Of a stretch of DNA of 64,000 nt, positions 1-9,683 are shown piece after piece (the first letter of the stretch is position 1; each line of letters opens with the position of its first letter). A program made the position numbers and the translations under genes. The stretch spans positions 1 to 64,000 of the forward strand of contig DATCTN010000024.1 in the NCBI GenBank assembly GCA_036567965.1, given 5' to 3'. The stretch comes from Candidatus Kryptoniota bacterium (GTDB lineage: Bacteria; Bacteroidota; Ignavibacteria; Kryptoniales; JAKASW01). The notes below the pieces were generated by a model. It did no database searches, was not told the origin of the DNA, and was given only the letters and a program-made list of their open reading frames with translations.

Positions 1-402
1 ATCCAGGGAATCACTCTCACAGTAAGTGGTACGCTTAATTTCGGAACAGTGGTCGCAGGTACAACCCCGGCGGCCCTGAGCGCCAACACCAACGGCAGTG
101 CACCCCTCTTCACAGCCACCGCCAATGGCGCGACTTCTCTCACGGTTACCTACGGAGCGACGGTTTCTCTGACCGGACCCGGCACTGCACTCACGTTCAC
201 TCCGAGTGTGGTCGGCGCCAATTCTTCCAGCAACCAATCGAGTGCTACCAGCGTTGCGTCGGGCTCAACTGTAACGACGAGCGGATCGACGGGGAGCGCG
301 GGACACTACTATTTCTGGCTCGGCGGCTCGCTTGCGGCGATACCGGCAGCGCAGACACCAGGCACCTACAGCGGATCTTTCACTCTGACTGTCAACTATT
401 GA
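1..402 (+). CDS. DUF4402 domain protein, 5' end cut by the window
   Basis: The reading frame is open from base 1, so the start lies upstream and only about the last 133 codons are seen. The visible part is a small, Ser/Thr/Gly-rich beta domain with LNFGTVVAGT near its beginning and a GTYSGSFTLTVNY ending. This is the pattern of DUF4402 proteins, which are exported surface or fimbria-like proteins of unknown role in Bacteroidota and other Gram-negatives. The signal peptide would be upstream and cannot be checked. A GTG at 49 could be mistaken for a start, but the domain clearly begins before it. A strong terminator follows 30 bases after the stop, so this is the last gene of its transcript. 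Confidence 0.75.
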   Translation: MQGITLTVSGTLNFGTVVAGTTPAALSANTNGSAPLFTATANGATSLTVTYGATVSLTGPGTALTFTPSVVGANSSSNQSSATSVASGSTVTTSGSTGSAGHYYFWLGGSLAAIPAAQTPGTYSGSFTLTVNY

Positions 403-432
403 TTCACTGATCCTCCTGTAGTACAAGGAATT

Positions 433-470
433 GAAGGCCTGACAGGATTCTGTCAGGCCTTCTTTTGTTT
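433..470 (+). terminator. Rho-independent terminator after the DUF4402 gene
   Basis: A perfect 12-bp stem (GAAGGCCTGACA at 433-444 with TGTCAGGCCTTC at 451-462) closes a 6-base loop and is followed directly by TTTTGTTT. It ends the upstream transcript. The remaining bases up to rpiB at 696 show no gene and no convincing promoter. Confidence 0.93.
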
Positions 471-695
471 AAAGGCCATCAGGCACTCTCCTTCAAATTT
501 CATCCAGCACCATTCAAGATTCTATCCGTTCAAAGGCGTCAACGAAGACTGTTGGGCGCGACAGGTCAATACCTTTGAATACCCGGGTTTCCCGGTGAAA
601 CAATAGCGGATAGAGGATTGTTGTGTGATTATAAACCTTGGGCTGGCGTTGCGTAATACTACGACGCGTCAGTAACACAGGAAGGAGAAGTCCAG

Positions 696-1139
696 ATGCG
701 GATCGGTATTGCATGCGACCATGGCGGCTTCGGATTGAAAGAAGAAATCGCGGAGTCGCTCAGGAGATCGGGTCATGTGGTGATCGATTACGGCGCCAAT
801 TCTCTCATGCCGGACGATGACTATCCCGACTATGTCCTTCCACTTGCGATTGCGGTCTCTTCCCGGGAAGTGGAACGCGGGATCGCAATCTGTGGAAGTG
901 GCGTAGGAGCTTCAGTCGCCGCGAACAAAGTGAAGTGGGTCAGAGCGGCACTGGTCCACGACTGCTTCTCGGCGCATCAGGGAGTCGAGGATGATAACAT
1001 GAATGTCATTTGTCTGGGTGGCAGGGTTATCGGAAACAAGCTGGCCTGGGAAATCGTCACGACTTTCCTCGGCGCGTCTTTCAGCGGAGCAGAGCGCCAC
1101 AAGAGACGACTTTCCAAAGTTGCCGCGTTCTCGGAGTGA
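696..1139 (+). CDS. rpiB: Ribose-5-phosphate isomerase B (RpiB/LacA/LacB family)
   Basis: Predicted to interconvert ribose 5-phosphate and ribulose 5-phosphate in the cytosolic non-oxidative pentose phosphate pathway. The 147-residue length is typical. It opens with the family signature MRIGIACDHGG and has ICGSGVGASVAANK, whose Cys66 matches the catalytic cysteine of E. coli RpiB. His94 lies in the conserved HQGVEDDNMN segment. A good Shine-Dalgarno (GGAAGGAG) precedes the ATG. The next reading frame downstream is a decayed transaldolase remnant, another enzyme of the same pathway, so the two were probably once an operon. Members of this family can also be galactose-6-phosphate or allose-phosphate isomerases, so the exact sugar is inferred. 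Confidence 0.9.
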   Translation: MRIGIACDHGGFGLKEEIAESLRRSGHVVIDYGANSLMPDDDYPDYVLPLAIAVSSREVERGIAICGSGVGASVAANKVKWVRAALVHDCFSAHQGVEDDNMNVICLGGRVIGNKLAWEIVTTFLGASFSGAERHKRRLSKVAAFSE

Positions 1140-1185
1140 AATGCAGAGCTGACCTCATAATCTAAATCAAACGGGAGAATCAAGA

Positions 1186-1500
1186 ATGGAGAGCAATCCG
1201 TTGTTGGAGTTGGAAAAACTTGGTTAGAGTGTTTGGATGGATTTCATAAGGAGGGGAACGATCTCCTCGGGAGAGTTGGCGAAGTGGGTGAGCCATGACG
1301 GGATATCGTGAGTAACGTCTACCCCGTCGATCTTCGAAAAGGCGATCGCGGGAAGTCATGATTATGACAGTTCCATTTACATTGATGACCGTGCTATGTT
1401 CGTGAGCGTGGCAAAAGGTCCCGGTATAGAGAGTATCGTTCACACCGATTACCGGTCTACTGTGGCTTCTCTCGCTTTAGTGGGATTATCGTTGTCGTGA
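1186..1500 (+). pseudogene. Transaldolase remnant, two in-frame stops and truncated
   Basis: From the ATG at 1186 the frame reads MESNPLLELEKLG, then TAG (1225-1227), then SVWMDFIRRGTISSGELAKW, continuing VSHDGIS, then TGA (1309-1311), then VTSTPSIFEKAIAGSHDYD. This follows the N-terminal ~60 residues of transaldolase (…LGQSVWLD.IRR…ESGEL…DGLRGVTSNP.IFEKAIAGS.DYD). Both stops sit at conserved positions: the TAG is one base from CAG (Gln) and the TGA is one base from GGA or CGA. The match ends near codon 65 (about 1380); the rest of the frame to the TGA at 1498 is not recognisable. The catalytic lysine and most of the barrel are missing, so it cannot be active. A Shine-Dalgarno (GGGAG) is still present. 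Confidence 0.85.
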
Positions 1501-1584
1501 GTCTGCACGTGTGCGCAATAATGTCAGGGATGAAAATAATGAGACATATTCTGATTAAGTTGAATTAAATAGAGTCAGATCGAA

Positions 1585-2097
1585 ATGCACGCATTATATG
1601 CTTACCTCGCCGGCGATCACGAGCGGCTGGATGCCCTTCTCGATGAATCGTATCCCAATTCGGGGGTCATCGATCAGGAAAAATATTCGAAATTTCGAAG
1701 TGGACTATTGAGGCACATAGGAATAGAAGAGAAGATCGTATTTCCTGTTATTGCGCGGTTGCAGGGAGGAAATAAGTTTGAGGCTGCCGACAAGCTACGT
1801 CTTGATCACGGCGCACTCGTCGCGCTTCTAGTTCCCCCGCCTTCGGCAACGGTCATTAACACAATCCGTGCACTTCTTGAAATCCACAACGAGCTCGAAG
1901 AAAAGGAAAACGGGGTATATTCTGTACTCGACGGATTGGCTGGAGTCGAAGCCGCCGGACTTCTTGAGAAAATGAAGTTGGCGCCGGAGGTCCCGGTTCT
2001 TCCTCACAACGACAGGCCCGGAGTAATTGATGCCGCGTGCAGGGCGCTTCAAAGGGCCGGTTATCTATATCTCGCGAGATCCCTGAAAGTATCCTGA
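1585..2097 (+). CDS. Hemerythrin-like (HHE) domain protein
   Basis: A 170-residue soluble protein with the spacing of a hemerythrin HHE four-helix bundle: His12 (GDHERL), His44 and Glu48 (RHIGIEEKIVFP), His75 (LDHGAL), His101 and Glu105 (EIHNELEEKE). These would bind a di-iron centre. Family roles include oxygen, NO or iron sensing or storage; the sequence does not say which applies. The C-terminal ~45 residues after the bundle are Pro-rich and then helical, and I do not recognise them. No strong Shine-Dalgarno precedes the ATG. The gene stands alone between the transaldolase remnant and an NAD(P)-binding protein. Confidence 0.8.
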   Translation: MHALYAYLAGDHERLDALLDESYPNSGVIDQEKYSKFRSGLLRHIGIEEKIVFPVIARLQGGNKFEAADKLRLDHGALVALLVPPPSATVINTIRALLEIHNELEEKENGVYSVLDGLAGVEAAGLLEKMKLAPEVPVLPHNDRPGVIDAACRALQRAGYLYLARSLKVS

Positions 2098-2264
2098 AAG
2101 TATTATCCGGGTCACTCCGCATTCCTGAGCTTAACTGTCTCGATATGTCGGTGGTGCGTCACTTGGGGATTGCGTAGGTCCGGATCCGATCCAATCTCCT
2201 CAGCGGAACGATTCGGCGGGCGTGTTGTTATAAATTGTACTCACAAAAGATTCAGGAAAATGAA

Positions 2265-2912
2265 ATGAACATAGGAATATTCGGAACAGGCATGGTCGGA
2301 GCAACGGTAGGCACGAAGCTCGTTCAACTCGGTCACAATGTCAAGATGGGTTCGCGCACTTCGAATAATCAAAAGGCTTCCGATTGGGCAAAGGCGAATG
2401 GTACTCGCGCATCTCATGGCACATTTGAGGAGGCGGCATCCTTCGGCGAATTGCTGTTCAATTGCACATCGGGAATGGGCTCGCTTGATGCGCTTAAACT
2501 TGCGGGCGCTAAGAATATGAAAGGAAAGACATTGGTCGACATCTCGAACCCGCTTGATTTCTCGAAGGGCATGCCGCCCTCTTTGAGCGTCTGCAACACC
2601 GACTCGCTCGGCGAACAAATCCAGCGGGCGTTTCCGGACGTAAAGGTCGTGAAGACCTTGAATACGGTCAACTGCAGACTCATGGTCGATCCGGCAATCG
2701 TCAGAGGTGACCACGACCTGTTTATTTGCGGAAATGATCAATCCGCCAAATCCGAGATCACGAAGATTCTTAAAGACTGGTTCGGCTGGAAATCGATCAT
2801 CGACCTCGGTGATATCTCGAATGCGCGTGCTCAGGAAATGATACTTCCGATCTGGGTGAGATTGATGGGGATATTCCAATCGCCGAATTTCAACTTCAAG
2901 ATCGTCAGGTAA
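2265..2912 (+). CDS. NADPH-dependent F420 reductase-like / Rossmann NAD(P)-binding oxidoreductase
   Basis: A 215-residue protein starting MNIGIFGTGMVGATVGTKL, a Rossmann dinucleotide-binding loop (GxGxxG) followed by KMGSRTS, where the Gly-Ser-Arg at the end of strand 2 is typical of NADP-preferring members. It resembles the coenzyme F420-dependent NADP oxidoreductase family (PF03807); bacterial relatives include predicted dinucleotide-binding enzymes of unknown substrate. TLVDISNPLDFSKG and KTLNTVNCRLMVDP are typical of this family. An upstream in-frame start at 2235 would add ten residues before the Rossmann strand, so the ATG at 2265 is preferred. No F420 synthesis genes are in the window, so F420 use is not supported. 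Confidence 0.75.
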   Translation: MNIGIFGTGMVGATVGTKLVQLGHNVKMGSRTSNNQKASDWAKANGTRASHGTFEEAASFGELLFNCTSGMGSLDALKLAGAKNMKGKTLVDISNPLDFSKGMPPSLSVCNTDSLGEQIQRAFPDVKVVKTLNTVNCRLMVDPAIVRGDHDLFICGNDQSAKSEITKILKDWFGWKSIIDLGDISNARAQEMILPIWVRLMGIFQSPNFNFKIVR

Positions 2913-2941
2913 TGCGCGCCGCGTAACAGGGGAGAGCCAGG

Positions 2942-2986
2942 TACACAGAGTCCCACATAGAAAAAACGGAGAGGCACTAAGGAGAA
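2942..2986. repeat. Possible degraded 'CACAGAG/CACGGAG' intergenic element
   Basis: The gap between the oxidoreductase gene and tpl contains a purine-rich string with repeated CACAGAG, CCACATAG, ACGGAG and GGCACTAAGGAG motifs. It resembles the low-complexity CACAGAG-type text often scattered between genes in bacteria of this group, and a similar block in the opposite orientation lies at 5101-5178. No coding potential is seen. Confidence 0.35.
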
Positions 2987-3109
2987 ATAACAATCTCCGT
3001 GGACGACTGTAAGCCATCTTTTTCACTCCGTGCAACAAGTCGGGGGCTATCCTACGACTCAAGCCATGAGGTCGTCCATGCTATTGAAAGTATCATGGCG
3101 TCCCGATAA

Positions 3110-4537
<1,428 letters not shown>

Positions 4538-4561
4538 ACCTGCCGGACGCGCGCGGCTTGT

Positions 4562-5005
4562 TCAGCTCGACTTCGAACAGTACGTCTGGAATAATCCTGT
4601 AAGAAGCTCGGCGGCGAACGCGGGGTACGTACCCTCGATATCACTTCGGTGAATCATGGCGACAAATCTCCCGTCCCTGAACAGCGCAAAAGATGGTGAC
4701 GATGGGGGCTGGTTCGTGAAATATTTCCGGGCGCGCTCGGTCGCTTCCTTGTCCTGTCCCGCAAATACGGTGGCTATATTGTCAGGGACAGTACTGTTCT
4801 TCAGCGCCATTGCGAGACCCGGACGCGCGATTCCTCCTGCGCAACCGCATGTCGAATTTACAAAAACGAGGAGCGTCCCCTTCGAGTTTGAAAGGGTGTC
4901 ATCCACTTCGGCGGCCGTCCTCAATTCCTTCACACCGAGCGAAACCATGTCTCTTCTCATCTGCGTAATGAATAAGTCTATAGTCCCGGTCATTCCGTGC
5001 TCCAT
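4562..5005 (-). CDS. Bacilliredoxin (BrxA/BrxB, YphP/YqiW family)
   Basis: A 147-residue thioredoxin-fold protein with the diagnostic CGC motif at Cys53-Gly-Cys55 (NSTCGCAGGIARP). It is collinear with Bacillus BrxA: MRRDMVSLGVKEL, VFAGQDKEATERAR, QPPSSPSFALFRDG, IEGTYPAFAAELL. Bacilliredoxins remove bacillithiol from S-bacillithiolated proteins in Firmicutes. Members also occur in Bacteroidota/Chlorobi, some of which make bacillithiol, so a thiol-redox role is likely but its low-molecular-weight thiol is not proven here. Start at 5005 gives a length matching the family; Met5 is an alternative. It lies downstream of the phosphohexomutase gene on the same strand, separated by 181 bases that hold a repeat-like block. 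Confidence 0.88.
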   Translation of the reverse strand: MEHGMTGTIDLFITQMRRDMVSLGVKELRTAAEVDDTLSNSKGTLLVFVNSTCGCAGGIARPGLAMALKNSTVPDNIATVFAGQDKEATERARKYFTNQPPSSPSFALFRDGRFVAMIHRSDIEGTYPAFAAELLTGLFQTYCSKSS

Positions 5006-5100
5006 TTCTCTATTCTAACAATTGGGAATCATAAAAGGTTTTCGGCCAGTCGAGCTCACAACGAGTTCAGAACATGAACTCAGGGGCAAGAAGAATGATA

Positions 5101-5178
5101 TTCTTCCTCTGTGTCTCCCCGTGCCTGCGCGTCGTAGCGCTTCGGCGCGTAGACGTGTCTCTCGTGGTTTAGTTAAAA
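5101..5178. repeat. Possible dispersed intergenic element (CTCTGTGTCTCCGTG type)
   Basis: Between the bacilliredoxin and phosphohexomutase genes the plus strand reads TTCTTCCTCTGTGTCTCCCC, then GTGCCTGCGC, and ends TCTCGTGGTTTAGTTAAAAC. The ends match the low-complexity CTCTGTGTCTCCGTGCCT…CGTGGTTTAGTT text common between genes in this group. The middle (about 5126-5158) is a GC-rich imperfect inverted repeat (GCGTCGTAGCGC / CGCGTAGACG) that looks inserted. It is in the opposite orientation to the fragment at 2942-2986. Function unknown. Confidence 0.4.
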
Positions 5179-5186
5179 CAGTCGTG

Positions 5187-6587
5187 CTAAAGATGAGTTA
5201 TCGCTTCGAGAACTTTGTCAACTTTCTCTTTTGAATCGGCTTCGCAATAATACCTGATGAGCGGTTCTGTGCCGGATGCTCTCACAAGGAACCAGCCGCC
5301 GTCGGCAAAGAAATATTTGAATCCGTCGATCCTCAGAACGTGATCGATCTTGTGGCCGGCGACATCTTTGAGCCCCTTCTTCAACTTAGCAAGCACCTTC
5401 TGCTTGTACTGTTCCGTCGTGCGTACATCGATTCGCCTGAAGATGTGCGGCCCAACCTGGTCGAACAATTCCTTCACGAGCTCTCCAAGAGTTTTTCCGC
5501 GCTTCACCATCATTTCACAAATCGTGAGTCCCAGGAATAATCCGTCGCGCTCAGGTATATGGCCTTTCAATCCGACGCCCCCGCTCTCTTCGCCGCCGAT
5601 AAGTACATCTCTGCTTATCATGACCGATGCGACGTGCTTGAATCCCACTGGCAATTCCGTCAGGCGTAAGTTGTATTTTTTTGCGAGGATATCCGGCATC
5701 TCCCCGACCGACACCGTCTTTACCACTTCGCCCCGCAAACCTTTTGTCTCGTAAAGATATTTCAGAAGAAGTGCGTAGACTTCCTGGGGGCCCACGAAGT
5801 TGCCGTGCTCGTCGACCGCGCCTATTCTATCCGCGTCACCGTCAGTTGCCAGTCCCACGCTGTAATTTCCCTGTGGCACGAACTTCATCAATTCTGAAAG
5901 GTGCGCCGCGATCGGTTCCGGGTGCTCGCCGCCAAATGAAGGATTGAACTCGTTATGGATCACGACCGCATCTTCGATAAGATGTTTGAGAATTCCCTGG
6001 CCTGCACCGTACATCGCGTCGTGCGCGATCCGGAGACGTGCACTCTTTATTGCTGCGATGTCGATCTTAGTCTTCAGATCATCTATATACATCTGTCTCA
6101 AGTTAGCTTTCGCAATCAGACCTTTTTGGGTGAGCTCGTCGTAACTCTTCTTAATGGATGTGAGGGATTTCCGGGAAAGTTTGTTCGCCTCCTTTTCAAC
6201 TTTTGCGACGTACTCCTCATCCTCCGGTCCGCCGAAATCTGCCTTCAATTTAAATCCGTTATATCTTGCCGGATTGTGCGAAGCTGTTATCACAACGCCC
6301 GCGGCCGCATTAAACTTTGGAATCGCGAGCGATAGCGCGGGTGTAGGACAATATCCGTCCGACAGTATCGCCTTCATGCCGGTGTTCGCAATCACCTCCG
6401 CCGTACGCTGAGCAAATTCAGCAGAAAGGAAGCGTGTGTCGTATCCTATCAGGATTCCATTCCTGGCTTTCTTGTGTTTCTTGTAGAACTTTGCCGTCGC
6501 AAGTGCTACCCTTGAAACATTTTCAAATGTGTAGTCCTGGGCGATTTCTCCGCGCCAGCCGTCAGTACCGAATTTGATCTTGTCCAT
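5187..6587 (-). CDS. Phosphoglucomutase/phosphomannomutase family protein
   Basis: A four-domain alpha-D-phosphohexomutase of 466 residues. It opens MDKIKFGTDGWRGE, carries the phosphoserine loop VVITASHNPARYNG, the metal-binding loop ATDGDADRIG, the sugar-specificity loop GGEESGG, and the phosphate-binding loop RASGTEPLIRYY near the C-terminus. It should interconvert hexose 1- and 6-phosphates, feeding sugar nucleotide or storage synthesis. Glucose is more likely than mannose from the GGEESGG loop, but specificity is uncertain. The frame is open upstream to 6818, but those 77 codons do not look like this family. The ATG at 6587 starts exactly at the conserved N-terminus with AGAGGA upstream. 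Confidence 0.88.
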   Translation of the reverse strand: MDKIKFGTDGWRGEIAQDYTFENVSRVALATAKFYKKHKKARNGILIGYDTRFLSAEFAQRTAEVIANTGMKAILSDGYCPTPALSLAIPKFNAAAGVVITASHNPARYNGFKLKADFGGPEDEEYVAKVEKEANKLSRKSLTSIKKSYDELTQKGLIAKANLRQMYIDDLKTKIDIAAIKSARLRIAHDAMYGAGQGILKHLIEDAVVIHNEFNPSFGGEHPEPIAAHLSELMKFVPQGNYSVGLATDGDADRIGAVDEHGNFVGPQEVYALLLKYLYETKGLRGEVVKTVSVGEMPDILAKKYNLRLTELPVGFKHVASVMISRDVLIGGEESGGVGLKGHIPERDGLFLGLTICEMMVKRGKTLGELVKELFDQVGPHIFRRIDVRTTEQYKQKVLAKLKKGLKDVAGHKIDHVLRIDGFKYFFADGGWFLVRASGTEPLIRYYCEADSKEKVDKVLEAITHL

Positions 6588-6918
6588 GTATTCGTCCTCT
6601 TCGTCCTTGTCGAACAAAATAAAATCCATGACGTTAAGTTCCAATCTCGTTCGAGCCGGGAGGATTTGATATGGCCTCCAGCTCATTGGCACAAAGGCGT
6701 TGAGTTCGATGTGCTTCATCGCTTTGTCCCTCTTGAGAAATCCAATCTTCATACCACGGTTGATATTCGCGGCTATGCATTTTATATTCACGGAATCAAA
6801 AACTTCGCTGAATGACAATTACACCGGGCCTCCCTCGTGATTAATTTCCCCACTAAAGGGAAAACGCCAGACATACTGCCTGATGTTTATCTCATCAAAA
6901 AAGTACAAGGAGTAATCA

Positions 6919-8925
6919 ATGGCTGATAGCTCGCAATTTCAGTCCTACGTCCCCGCTGAGACGACTATGAAGGAGTTCAGCGTCAGAGCCCTGATTTTGG
7001 GACTGGTAATGTGCGTCATCCTCGGAGCTGCAAACGCTTACCTCGGTCTCAAAGCCGGGATGACGATTGCCGCGACATATCCCGCAGCCGTCATCGGAAT
7101 GGCTGTCCTGAGGTTGATGAAAGGAAGTCTCCTCGAAGAAAACTTTGCCAGGACCGTTGGCGCAATAGGCGAGTCGATCGCCGCGGGCGCAGTCTTTACG
7201 ATCCCTGCATTCTATATCGCGGGAATCTGGAAACAGTTCGATAGCAGCCACTACCTCGAAGCGACTTCCATCATGTTTGTGGGAAGCGTTGTCGGTATTT
7301 TGTTCGTCACCATCCTTCGGCGTGTCATGGTTGAGGACAAGGAGCTTCCTTTTCCGGAATCAGTCGCAGCGTCGGAGATACACAAAGCGGGACGTAGCGG
7401 TGGGACGGGTGCAAAGTTCCTCTTCAGTGCTATGGGCCTCGGCGCAGCGATTCAGGCACTTGGACAGCTCAACTTCTTTGCCTCGGTATGGGAAAGGTTC
7501 ATTAAGTTTACTCCTCTATCATTGTCGCTCAAGAACGGTTCGGGCGCTTCCACGGTTCAGTCGGGAGGCGGAGCTTTGCTTACGACTCCCGGCGTAAGTC
7601 CGGCTTATATCGGCGTCGGGTATATAATCGGGCCGCGCCTCGCGGCATTGAACTTCAGCGGCGGAATCTTGAGCTGGGGGCTGTTCGTCCCCCTTCTACT
7701 CTATTTCGTTGGACCGTCCGCTCTTCCTGCTGATGCGACCCAGGACATGTGGATAGCACTCAGCTATTCGGTCTGGCTGACGCTTGTTCGTCCAATCGCG
7801 ATCGGCGGAATGATATTCAGCGCGGGATATACTCTCTATAAGATGAGAAAGAGTTTGAGCGTCGGCCTCGGAAGGGCCATTAGCGATGTGAAAAAATCGG
7901 CGGCGGGTGGAAAAGTTGAGATCCGGACGGAGCGCGATATGGACTTCAGATATGTCGGCGGCGGAATAATTCTTGCCGGCATAGCAACGTTCTTCATTTA
8001 TAACTATTTCGCGCAGAACGCAGCGGCAGCTCTTACGGCGACGATCGTCATGCTGGTCACGGGATTTTTCTTTGCGGCCGTGTCAGGTTACCTCGTCGGA
8101 ATAATCGGCTCCAGCAACAATCCGGTGAGCGGACTGACGATCTCGACACTGTTGATTGCAGCTATTTTAATGGTCGTCCTCGGTCAAACCGGTGCGACCG
8201 GAGTTGCGGCTGTGCTTGGTGTCGCGGCCGTCGTTTGCGTCGCAGCGGCTGTGGCCGGAGAGATGCTGCAGGATTTGAAAGTCGGGCACATACTCGGCGG
8301 TACGCCGTGGAAGATGCAGGTCGGTGACCTCATAGGTGTGCTCGCTGGATCTGCGGTCATGTTCATACCATTAATGATATTGAATCAGGGCGACATCAAC
8401 CAGGGCGGAATCGGTTTCGGTGGACGGAACCTGCCGGCTCCGCAGGCGGGAATGATGGCTGCGCTTGCGCAGGGAATCGTCGGCGGACACATGGCGTGGC
8501 CATTGGTCATAGTCGGGATATTGATGGCTTTCGGATTCATAATAAGCGGAGTGCGAAGCCCGATGCTCGTGTTTGTCGGGATGTATCTTCCGTTCGGGAC
8601 GGTCGCCGCGATCTTTGTCGGCGGACTGATACGAGGGATTGTCGATCTTATAGCCAAAAGCCGCAAGTATAACGAAGCCCAGACAAGCAGAGTTGAGAAT
8701 ACCGGAATACTTATTTCGTCCGGTCTAATCGCAGGCGAAGCACTCACTGGTCTCGTGTTCGCTGCCCTGGCGTTCTACAATATAAAGTGGATATCGATTT
8801 TTGCGGTTCCGACCTTCGGGATCAGCTTGCTGGTGTTCCTGGTTCTCGCGTTAGTCTTGATTTATTTTCCTGTTCGCAATGCCGGTTCGCCCGATCAGCC
8901 GGCACCACCGAAAGCGGCGATGTAA
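6919..8925 (+). CDS. OPT family oligopeptide transporter
   Basis: A 668-residue inner-membrane protein with about 15-16 hydrophobic segments. It matches the OPT superfamily: MKEFSVRALILGLVMCVILG followed by NAYLGLKAGMTIAATYPAAVIG near the N-terminus, GAIGESIAAGAVFTIPA, a loop GKVEIRTERDMDFRYVGGG in the middle, and SGVRSPMLVFVGMYLPF towards the end. Bacterial OPT proteins are proton-driven importers of small peptides or, in some cases, metal chelates; the substrate here is not visible. A Shine-Dalgarno (AAGGAG) precedes the ATG. It is transcribed away from the phosphohexomutase across a 331-base gap (6588-6918) that holds the promoters of both and no further gene. Confidence 0.9.
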   Translation: MADSSQFQSYVPAETTMKEFSVRALILGLVMCVILGAANAYLGLKAGMTIAATYPAAVIGMAVLRLMKGSLLEENFARTVGAIGESIAAGAVFTIPAFYIAGIWKQFDSSHYLEATSIMFVGSVVGILFVTILRRVMVEDKELPFPESVAASEIHKAGRSGGTGAKFLFSAMGLGAAIQALGQLNFFASVWERFIKFTPLSLSLKNGSGASTVQSGGGALLTTPGVSPAYIGVGYIIGPRLAALNFSGGILSWGLFVPLLLYFVGPSALPADATQDMWIALSYSVWLTLVRPIAIGGMIFSAGYTLYKMRKSLSVGLGRAISDVKKSAAGGKVEIRTERDMDFRYVGGGIILAGIATFFIYNYFAQNAAAALTATIVMLVTGFFFAAVSGYLVGIIGSSNNPVSGLTISTLLIAAILMVVLGQTGATGVAAVLGVAAVVCVAAAVAGEMLQDLKVGHILGGTPWKMQVGDLIGVLAGSAVMFIPLMILNQGDINQGGIGFGGRNLPAPQAGMMAALAQGIVGGHMAWPLVIVGILMAFGFIISGVRSPMLVFVGMYLPFGTVAAIFVGGLIRGIVDLIAKSRKYNEAQTSRVENTGILISSGLIAGEALTGLVFAALAFYNIKWISIFAVPTFGISLLVFLVLALVLIYFPVRNAGSPDQPAPPKAAM

Positions 8926-8946
8926 TATTCGTAATTCGTTTTTTGT

Positions 8947-8970
8947 GGAGAGCGGGTCTCACCGCTCTCC
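8947..8970. other. Perfect hairpin after the OPT gene
   Basis: GGAGAGCGG (8947-8955) pairs perfectly with CCGCTCTCC (8962-8970) around a 6-base loop. A T-run lies before the stem (8938-8944) but none after it, so it is not a standard intrinsic terminator on either strand. It may be an RNA processing or attenuating stem between the OPT gene and the HNH remnant. Confidence 0.5.
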
Positions 8971-9031
8971 TAACGAAGATCGGGACAAAAGTTCTCGAGG
9001 TCCGCGATTTTCCTTGACAAGGGCAGAGGCA

Positions 9032-9660
9032 ATGAAGTTTGATGACATAATTTCTTATTCCGACATCGTTTCCGAAGAGGGGCAGAACATCCAGAAGGGA
9101 ATGAACTTCAAGACGAGGTTTGGATATTCCATCTTGCTTATGTCAGTGAGAAGGAACGCTCCCTACGCGGATCAGCTGGACGCGAACACCAGTTTGATAG
9201 TATATGAAGGTCATGATGTGCAACGGAATCCTTCGCCGCTGCCCAGCCGTTCAAGCTCGGGCTACTACAACATGCGCACAAAGTCAAAGTCTATGAAAAG
9301 CTGGATGAAGGTGTATGGTCTTACAAAGGTTATTTCAATCTCGTGGATGCGAGAATTGTTTTCAGTGTCATGACACACGTCTTCAAGTTCTATCTACAAC
9401 CCGTAGAACTCAAGTCTTTTGAACGAGTGATGGTCATTCCGAATGCGAGGATAATCCCCACCACGGTAAAAGTCCAAGTTTGGAATAGGGGCAGGGGAAG
9501 ATGCGTCCAATGCGGCTCATCAGAGAACCTTCATTATGATCACGATCTCCCATACTCGAAAGGAGGAACAAGCTACAACGCTAACGAGGTGAAAATACTC
9601 TGTGCTAAGTGCAATCTCAAGAAATCCTCCAAGATAATCATGGTATCCCGCCCCATTTGA
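9032..9660 (+). pseudogene. HNH endonuclease gene broken by a frameshift/deletion
   Basis: Two frames together make one HNH nuclease. The first runs from ATG 9032 (Shine-Dalgarno CAGAGG) with FKTRFGYSILLMSVRRNAPYADQ and ends its recognisable part at SLIVYEGHDVQRN (about 9225). The second, shifted by one, continues from about 9228 as SFAAAQPFKLGLLQHAHKVK, VYEKLDEGVWSYKGYFNLVD, then the zinc/HNH module: CVQCGSSENLHYDHDLPYSK followed by NEVKILCAKCNLKK. Relatives have roughly 20 more residues between EGHDVP and the next conserved block, so a small deletion with a frameshift is likely at about 9220-9230. The C-terminal HNH domain alone (from 9343) is intact and could be made from an internal start, but the full enzyme is not. 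A sequencing error is the alternative. Confidence 0.78.
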
Positions 9661-9683
9661 GTTAGGCTCCTCTGTCATGGCTC

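Noticed and set aside
1180-1443. 87-codon minus-strand frame after rpiB
   Set aside because: It is the antisense of the transaldolase remnant, whose plus-strand similarity is clear.
2241-3062. 273-codon open frame on the minus strand
   Set aside because: It is antisense to the Rossmann oxidoreductase gene, whose frame has clear family motifs, and its own translation is rich in Arg, His and Cys without any recognisable domain.
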